DNA of 19,835 nucleotides from an uncultured Collinsella sp. (lineage in GTDB: Bacteria; Actinomycetota; Coriobacteriia; Coriobacteriales; Coriobacteriaceae), in NCBI GenBank assembly GCA_958447915.1, contig CAUDCB010000019.1:1-19835 (forward strand). The letters are read 5' to 3'. Under the pieces are notes generated by a model that had not been told where the DNA came from, did no database searches, and saw nothing but the letters and a program-made list of their open reading frames with translations. This document shows, in pieces, positions 14,744-19,835 of this stretch (position 1 is the stretch's first letter; each line of letters opens with the position of its first letter). The translations under genes and the position numbers were made by a program.

Positions 14744-15743
14744 GGATACTCACCCCCTGCTCACCCAAGTTATGACGGATATCGTCGATATTACCCTCGA
14801 CGGTCGCGATCAGGTCGTCCAGGGAATCGAACACGCGAGAGGGACGCAGCCAGCGCGTAAACGCCAGCGACACGGAAGCGCCATACAGGTCGCCCGCATA
14901 GCCGATCAAGTTGGCCTCGAGATGCGCCGAGGCGGCATCGTCAGCATACGTCGGCGGCAGGCCGACGTTAACGGCAGCAGGCCATACGGTATCGTCGACC
15001 AGCACCAGACCCTCATAGACGCCATCGGCAGGCACTTGAATGCCGTCGGGCACCTGGATGTTTGCCGTGGGAAAACCCATGTCGGAACCCTCGTGACGGC
15101 CAGCCGCCACAACGCCGCGCACCATATAGGGACGGCCGAGAAGCTCGGCAGCCAGCTCCACATGACCCTGGTCCAGCTCATGGCGGATGCGCGTGGCACA
15201 GATGGTCTGCCCGTTAACGCAAAGCAGGTCGTGACCGTAAACGTCAACCCAACGCTCAGCACCCCAGGCGCGCATCTCGGCAACGCCCGAAGCGCCGCCG
15301 CGGCCGAGTCTAAAGTCGCTGCCAACACGAATGGAGTGAATGTCGACAACGCGCGACAACAGCGCCAGAAACCCGACATGGTCGAGTGCCGCCACGGCGG
15401 GCGTAAAGGGAACGGCCACCACCGCATCGACCCCGGTTTGAGCCAGTGCGTGCAGCCGGTCGGCCGTCGTCATCAATTTTTGAGCGGGTGACGGACTCAC
15501 CACGACGTCCGGATCAGGATCGAAGGTGACCACGACCGCTTTGCTGCCGTGGAAACGTGCGTCGCGAATAACCGCGTCAATCAGCTCTTGGTGCCCACGA
15601 TGCACGCCATCAAACACGCCAATGGCGATCGACGCGGCACCCAAGAACTCGCACCCATCAAATGCATCGGCAGAAACGATACGGGCCTCATCCAACTCAC
15701 CCGCGAAAAAGATACGCGCGAGCTCGTGGGGCGCCAGCATCAT
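14736..15743 (-). CDS. ribF: Bifunctional riboflavin kinase / FAD synthetase
   Basis: RibF phosphorylates riboflavin to FMN and adenylates FMN to FAD. The 335-residue protein has the N-terminal FAD-synthetase nucleotidyltransferase motif GVFDGVHRGH (42-51), VTFDPDP (72-78), and TRIRHEL near 184-190, then the riboflavin-kinase domain beginning GRPYMVRGVV (203-212) with GFPTAN (223-228) and PADGVYEGLV. The ATG at 15743 overlaps the truB stop as ATGA, with no strong Shine-Dalgarno, so it is probably translationally coupled. The truB-ribF pair is widely conserved. The gene ends overlapping dnaG by 8 nt, an unusual neighbour for ribF. Confidence 0.96.
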   Translation of the reverse strand: MMLAPHELARIFFAGELDEARIVSADAFDGCEFLGAASIAIGVFDGVHRGHQELIDAVIRDARFHGSKAVVVTFDPDPDVVVSPSPAQKLMTTADRLHALAQTGVDAVVAVPFTPAVAALDHVGFLALLSRVVDIHSIRVGSDFRLGRGGASGVAEMRAWGAERWVDVYGHDLLCVNGQTICATRIRHELDQGHVELAAELLGRPYMVRGVVAAGRHEGSDMGFPTANIQVPDGIQVPADGVYEGLVLVDDTVWPAAVNVGLPPTYADDAASAHLEANLIGYAGDLYGASVSLAFTRWLRPSRVFDSLDDLIATVEGNIDDIRHNLGEQGVSIRD

Positions 15744-16672
15744 CGAACACCGCCGATCGCCTGCGGAAAGACGTGCTCCATCACAAAGCGGCCGCCCTCG
15801 ATGCGGGCGAGCGCCTTGAGTCCCCCATCGAGCACGAGCGCGAACGGTGCCTTCGCCGTATCGAAGACCGCAAGCGCGCGTTCAACGGGAATGCGGCGAC
15901 CACAAAGCAGGTCGTCTGCAAGATTACCCGGCAAATCGACACGCGTGGCACCAAGGGCGGCGATGGGATCCAAGGCGAAGCCGGCCGCAGACTCGGGAGA
16001 AAGCTCCTCGACCGCATGACAGGCGCCAATGGAAACCACGCCGGAGGCCGTACGGCGCAGCGCGGAAATATGCGCAGCACTATCGCAGGCGCGACCCAGA
16101 TCGCGAGCAAGCGCGCGAATGTAGGTGCCCTTGCTTACCGAAAACGCCACGGTCCAGACGCACGTATCGCCCTCGCCGCCCACGGCGATCAGGTCGGCGG
16201 CATAGACCTCGACGGGACGCGGGGGCAACTCAACCGCATTGCCCTCGCGAGCACTCTTATAGGCGCGAACGCCATTGACCGAAATGGCCGAAAACGCTGG
16301 CGGCACTTGCATCTGCGGGCCAAGCATAGCGGCCAGCTGCTCACGGGCGTAAGCAAGATCGCGCAGCTCGGGGGCAACGGGCACCGTGCGGACGGCCTCG
16401 CCCTCCGCGTCATCGGTATTGGTCTCGACGCCAAACGAAATGTCGGCGACATAACTTTTGGTATCGAGGGTTAGCATGCCCAGCAGACGGGTCGCCTGGC
16501 CCACGCCCACCACCATGACACCCGAGGCCATGGGGTCGAGCGTACCGGCATGGCCGACGCGTCGCTCATGGAGGGCGCGTCGGCACTGCGATACCACATC
16601 GTGGGACGTACAGCCCACCGGCTTATCGACGGCGAGCAGCATATTCAATTGAGAAGGCGTACGACGAGCCAT
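15740..16672 (-). CDS. truB: tRNA pseudouridine-55 synthase TruB
   Basis: TruB converts U55 in the T loop of tRNAs to pseudouridine. Of 310 residues, the catalytic motif GHAGTLDPMASGV is at 40-52, with nucleophile Asp46; LAVDKPVG (13-20) precedes it and KGTYIRALARDLG near 210 completes the pocket. The ATG at 16672 lies 15 nt after the nrnA stop with a weak GGATGG ribosome binding site. The stop overlaps the ribF start (ATGA). Its place after rbfA and nrnA matches the conserved infB-rbfA-nrnA-truB-ribF cluster. Confidence 0.97.
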   Translation of the reverse strand: MARRTPSQLNMLLAVDKPVGCTSHDVVSQCRRALHERRVGHAGTLDPMASGVMVVGVGQATRLLGMLTLDTKSYVADISFGVETNTDDAEGEAVRTVPVAPELRDLAYAREQLAAMLGPQMQVPPAFSAISVNGVRAYKSAREGNAVELPPRPVEVYAADLIAVGGEGDTCVWTVAFSVSKGTYIRALARDLGRACDSAAHISALRRTASGVVSIGACHAVEELSPESAAGFALDPIAALGATRVDLPGNLADDLLCGRRIPVERALAVFDTAKAPFALVLDGGLKALARIEGGRFVMEHVFPQAIGGVR

Positions 16673-16687
16673 GTACCATCCAAAATG

Positions 16688-17731
16688 TTAGAGCTCGACG
16701 GTCACCGAAGCGGGATCCTCCCCTACCAGCTCGGCCAGCATGGGGAGTGCCGCGGTGAGCGTCTCGAGAATCGTTCCGTTGTTAGAGAAACCAGCGGCCG
16801 CGGGATGCCCGCCACCGCCAAAAGCAGCAGCGATCTCGGAAACATTGAGGTCGCCCTTGGAGCGCAGGTTGCCGCGTACCTTGGTATCGCCCTCAATGCC
16901 CTTCAGGAACAGGCAGACCTCCACACCCATCACCGAACGCACCACATCGACCAAGCCGTCGCACTCGTCCGAAGTAACGCCGCAGGCCTCGAGGTCGCTC
17001 TGGTACGCATAGCTATATGCCACGCGACCGTGCGCCACTGTCTTGATGCGCCCCATAACGATGGACTTGAGATGCAAGAACTCTACGCGCATGCTCTGGT
17101 AGACCTCGAGCGCAACGCGCGCCGGATCGGCACCGCGCGCGACCAGGCGCGAGGCGGCGTGAAACGCAGCGGCATCGGCGTTTTGATACTGAAAACGACC
17201 GGTATCGGTCACCAGGCCGCACAACAGGCAGGTCGCGACACCATCGCGAGCCACAATGCCGCAATTGTCCAAAAAGCGGTCGATGATCATGGCACAGGCC
17301 GCGGCATCGACGCACCTCAGGCTCAGCTCGGCAAATTCCTCGCGCGCCGGGTGGTGATCGAAGCACACCACATGCGACGAGCGGCGGAGCACCTCGGCGG
17401 AGTTGTTCAGACGCTCGACGACCGGCACGTCCACCGAGATGAACAGGTCCGGATTGCCGGTATACGCAGATGCCGGCACCAGACGGTCGGCGCCCTCCAT
17501 AAAGCGGTAGATGCGCGGAACCGGGTCATCGTCTGCCAGCAGCAGGGCAATGTCCTTGTTGGGAAAGAACTTCCTAAGCGAGAGGCCCAGGCCCAGCACG
17601 GAGCCCAGGGCGTCGCCATCGGGAGACGTATGTCCCGAAATCGCAATGGAGGACGCACCCTCGATGAGCTCAAGGATGCGTCGCTGAATATCTGCAGACT
17701 CGCACGATGCAAGGTCGGCGGAATTACTCAT
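16688..17731 (-). CDS. nrnA: DHH-family bifunctional oligoribonuclease / pAp phosphatase
   Basis: NrnA-type enzymes degrade very short RNA fragments and hydrolyse 3'-phosphoadenosine 5'-phosphate, using manganese. The 347-residue protein has all DHH motifs: GHTSPDGDALGS (33-44), D101 in SVDVP, DHH (125-127), the aspartate in TDTGRF (175-180), and the DHHA1-domain GGGGHPAAAGF (305-315). The ATG at 17731 overlaps rbfA by 8 nt. The location between rbfA and truB is the standard one. In some bacteria this family also cleaves cyclic dinucleotides or pApA; sequence alone cannot separate these activities. Confidence 0.93.
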   Translation of the reverse strand: MSNSADLASCESADIQRRILELIEGASSIAISGHTSPDGDALGSVLGLGLSLRKFFPNKDIALLLADDDPVPRIYRFMEGADRLVPASAYTGNPDLFISVDVPVVERLNNSAEVLRRSSHVVCFDHHPAREEFAELSLRCVDAAACAMIIDRFLDNCGIVARDGVATCLLCGLVTDTGRFQYQNADAAAFHAASRLVARGADPARVALEVYQSMRVEFLHLKSIVMGRIKTVAHGRVAYSYAYQSDLEACGVTSDECDGLVDVVRSVMGVEVCLFLKGIEGDTKVRGNLRSKGDLNVSEIAAAFGGGGHPAAAGFSNNGTILETLTAALPMLAELVGEDPASVTVEL

Positions 17732-18134
17732 CTAAAGCTGCCTCCTGGGCGGCATCCGCAATTGGATAGCCGTCCTCGTCCTTTTCGATCGCAAGCGTGG
17801 CGGGAACGTTTTCCAGCGCACGCGTGATGCGCTCGGCCTCATCGGTCGAGCGATCGATGCGAAAATCGAGCTCGGGCGTGACGCGCCAATCGAGCGAGCG
17901 GGCCAGCAGGCTACGGATGCGGCCCTTGGCGCTGGCGAGCGCCTCCATGACCTCGTCGTAGCGGCTCGCGTCGCACGACACATACACACGCGCGAACGAA
18001 CGGTCCACCGCGACCTCGACCGCGGTCAGGGTGACCAGGTCGAGACGCGGATCGGAAACCTCAAAGAGCAGGATATAACCGAGCTTCTCGCGAAGCTGCT
18101 CGCCCAAACGGCGGGTTGCCTGCGTTTGCTTCAT
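17724..18134 (-). CDS. rbfA: Ribosome-binding factor A
   Basis: RbfA binds maturing 30S subunits and assists 16S rRNA 5'-end processing. The 136-residue protein shows the single KH-like fold markers: RLGEQLREKLGYIL at the N-terminus, VSDPRLDLVTLTAVEVAVDRSFARVYVS and the central KGRIRSLLARSLDWRVTPELDFRID. After about residue 105 there is an acidic tail (EKDEDGYPIADAAQEAALDE). The ATG at 18134 is preceded by AGGGGGT and lies 11 nt after the infB stop; its end overlaps nrnA by 8 nt. Confidence 0.96.
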   Translation of the reverse strand: MKQTQATRRLGEQLREKLGYILLFEVSDPRLDLVTLTAVEVAVDRSFARVYVSCDASRYDEVMEALASAKGRIRSLLARSLDWRVTPELDFRIDRSTDEAERITRALENVPATLAIEKDEDGYPIADAAQEAALDE

Positions 18135-18145
18135 AGCGCTACCCC

Positions 18146-19835
18146 CTACTCGGTACGGGCAACCTGGTCGATGCGGTAGCCCTCAATGGTGTCGCCAGGC
18201 TTGATGTCCTGGAAGTTCTCCAGGCCAATACCGCCCTCGGAGCCGCTCTTGAGGCTCTTGGCCTCGTCCTTGTAGTGGCGCATCGAGGCGATTTTACCGT
18301 TGAAGACCACGATGCCGTCGCGCACCAGGCGCACGGAATCGGTCGCGGCGATCTCGCCCTCTTCGACGCGGACACCGGCGGCGATACCGACCTTGGGCAC
18401 CTTGAAGGTGTCCAGAACGGTCGCGGTACCCGTGGAAACCTCGACCTCGGTGGGCTTGAGCATACCGATACGGGCTGCGTCGAGGTCCTCGAGGCACTTG
18501 TAGATGACGTCGTAGCAACGGATCTCGACGCCCTCGCGCTCGGCGGCGGAGCGGGCCTTGCCATCGGGACGGACGCCAAAGCCGATGATGATGGCGTTGG
18601 AGGCGTCGGCCAGGACAACGTCGGTCTCGTTGATGGCGCCAACGGCGGAGTGGATCGTGTTGATGCGCACCTCGGACTGGTCCATCTTGTCGAGGGAGTC
18701 CTGAAGGGCCTCGATGGAACCCTGGACGTCGGCCTTGATAATCAGGTTGAGCTCCTTGACCTCGGCGTCGGCGATGGTCTCGAAGAGGTTCTCGAGCGTC
18801 ACATGCTTCACGCGGCTCTGCTCCTCGATGCGGGCCTTGAGCGAACGCTCGTCGGCCAGGGCGCGAGCCTCGCGCTCGTCCTCGAACACGCGGAACTCAT
18901 CGCCGGCGTTGGGGACGGACTGCAGGCCCAGAATCTCGACGGCGTCGGAGGGACCGGCCTCGGTGACGGCGTTGCCCTTGGGGTCGAGCATGGCGCGGAC
19001 GCGGCCGTAGGTAAGGCCGGCGACCAGCGTATCGCCCACGTGCAGGGTACCGCGGGTCACGAGCACCGTGGCAACCGAGCCGCGGCCCTTGTCGAGCTTA
19101 GCCTCGAGGACGTTGCCCGAAGCGAACGTATCGGGGTTGGCCTTGAGCTCGAGCACGTCGGCCTGGAGCAGGACGGTCTCGAGCAGGTCGTCGATACCGA
19201 TCTTCTGCTTGGCCGAGATGTTGACGAACATGTTCTGTCCGCCCCACTCCTCGGGGATGATGCCGTACTCGGTGAGCTCCTGGCGCACGCGGTCGGGGTT
19301 GGCGCCCGGCTTATCAATCTTGTTGACGGCGACGACGATGGGAACGCCGGCGGCCTTGGCGTGGTTGATCGACTCGATGGTCTGGGGCATGACGCCGTCG
19401 TCGGCAGCCACGATCAGAATGACGATGTCGGTCACCTTGGCACCGCGGGCACGCATGGCCGTAAAGGTGGCGTGGCCGGGGGTGTCGATGAAGGTGATCT
19501 TGCGGTCATTGATCATGACCTGCGAAGCGCCGATGGCCTGCGTAATGCCGCCCGCCTCGCCGGCAGCGACGCCGGTGTGACGGATGGCGTCGAGGAGACT
19601 CGTCTTGCCGTGGTCGACGTGGCCCATGACGGTGACGACCGGGGCGCGCGGCTTAAGGTCGGCGGGATCGTCGTAGAACGAGAAGGTGTTCTCCTCCTCG
19701 GGGGTGATGATCTTGATCTGACGGCCCAAGTCGTCGGCAACGAGCTCGACAAGGTCGTCGGACATGGACTGCGTCATGGTAAGCGGCGTACCCAGCAGGA
19801 ACAGGCGATTGATGATGTCGTTGGCCGGAACATCG
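18146..19835 (-). CDS. infB: Translation initiation factor IF-2, 5'-truncated by window edge
   Basis: IF-2 is the GTPase that brings initiator tRNA to the 30S subunit and promotes subunit joining. The visible 562 codons begin inside the N2 region (DVPANDIINRLFLLGTPLT), so upstream sequence belongs to the gene even though an ATG occurs at 19777. The G domain has GHVDHGKT (G1), GGITQ (G2), DTPGH (G3, catalytic His), NKID (G4) and SAK (G5), followed by domains II-IV to the C-terminus. The switch segment reads GGITQAIGASQV where GGITQHIGAYQV is usual. It is followed by rbfA after 11 nt. Confidence 0.97.
   Translation of the reverse strand, partial: DVPANDIINRLFLLGTPLTMTQSMSDDLVELVADDLGRQIKIITPEEENTFSFYDDPADLKPRAPVVTVMGHVDHGKTSLLDAIRHTGVAAGEAGGITQAIGASQVMINDRKITFIDTPGHATFTAMRARGAKVTDIVILIVAADDGVMPQTIESINHAKAAGVPIVVAVNKIDKPGANPDRVRQELTEYGIIPEEWGGQNMFVNISAKQKIGIDDLLETVLLQADVLELKANPDTFASGNVLEAKLDKGRGSVATVLVTRGTLHVGDTLVAGLTYGRVRAMLDPKGNAVTEAGPSDAVEILGLQSVPNAGDEFRVFEDEREARALADERSLKARIEEQSRVKHVTLENLFETIADAEVKELNLIIKADVQGSIEALQDSLDKMDQSEVRINTIHSAVGAINETDVVLADASNAIIIGFGVRPDGKARSAAEREGVEIRCYDVIYKCLEDLDAARIGMLKPTEVEVSTGTATVLDTFKVPKVGIAAGVRVEEGEIAATDSVRLVRDGIVVFNGKIASMRHYKDEAKSLKSGSEGGIGLENFQDIKPGDTIEGYRIDQVARTE

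Noticed and set aside
13403..14860. Plus-strand open frame (485 codons) opposite dnaG
   Set aside because: It is antisense to the clear primase gene and runs into ribF; composition is that of a reverse-complement frame and no domain is seen.
19777..19777. ATG at 19777 as the true start of infB
   Set aside because: The in-frame residues upstream (DVPANDIINRLFLLG) match the conserved IF-2 region before the G domain, so the gene continues beyond the window edge.

Overview
The window is a compact, high-GC stretch of bacterial chromosome in which every gene I can support is on the minus strand. Transcription therefore runs from position 19835 towards position 1. Gene content and order (SepIVA-like protein, DUF177, rpmF, rnc and smc in an actinobacterial arrangement, but also asp23-fakA-recG and plsX-acpP-rnc-smc as in Firmicutes) suggest an actinobacterium of the class Coriobacteriia, most likely Collinsella-like. 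That assignment is inferred from gene order and protein character and was not checked by a search.

Layout in transcription order. (1) 19835-14736: 3' part of infB, then rbfA, nrnA, truB, ribF and dnaG, with short gaps or 4-8 nt overlaps; this is a translation, ribosome-maturation and replication-priming cluster. (2) 12505-11162: rpoD (primary sigma factor), closed by a strong hairpin at 11115-11148. (3) 11054-10777: AT-rich UP-like element, promoter, two identical tRNA-Asn genes and an intrinsic terminator. (4) 10618-5255: asp23-like gene, fakA-like fatty-acid kinase, recG, rsmD and coaD. (5) 5186-3891: SepIVA/DivIVA-like coiled-coil gene, DUF177 (YceD) and rpmF (L32). (6) 3850-1: an intrinsic-terminator-like hairpin, then plsX, an in-frame acpP-rnc fusion, and the first 559 codons of smc, cut by the window edge inside the hinge.

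How the genes connect. Two themes are interleaved: making ribosomes and translating (IF2, RbfA, TruB, tRNA-Asn, RsmD, L32, DUF177, RNase III), and acyl-group and membrane-lipid supply (FakA makes acyl-phosphate, PlsX exchanges acyl-phosphate and acyl-ACP, CoaD makes the CoA precursor of the ACP prosthetic group, and ACP itself). They meet physically in one reading frame at 2659-1688, where a complete acyl carrier protein domain runs without a stop into a complete RNase III. Inside this frame, a strong Shine-Dalgarno sequence precedes an in-frame TTG at exactly the place where a stand-alone RNase III would start. One gene could therefore yield both an ACP-RNase III fusion and a plain RNase III. 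This is the most interesting signal here. I saw no phage, transposon, CRISPR or defence genes; the rest is conserved core chromosome.
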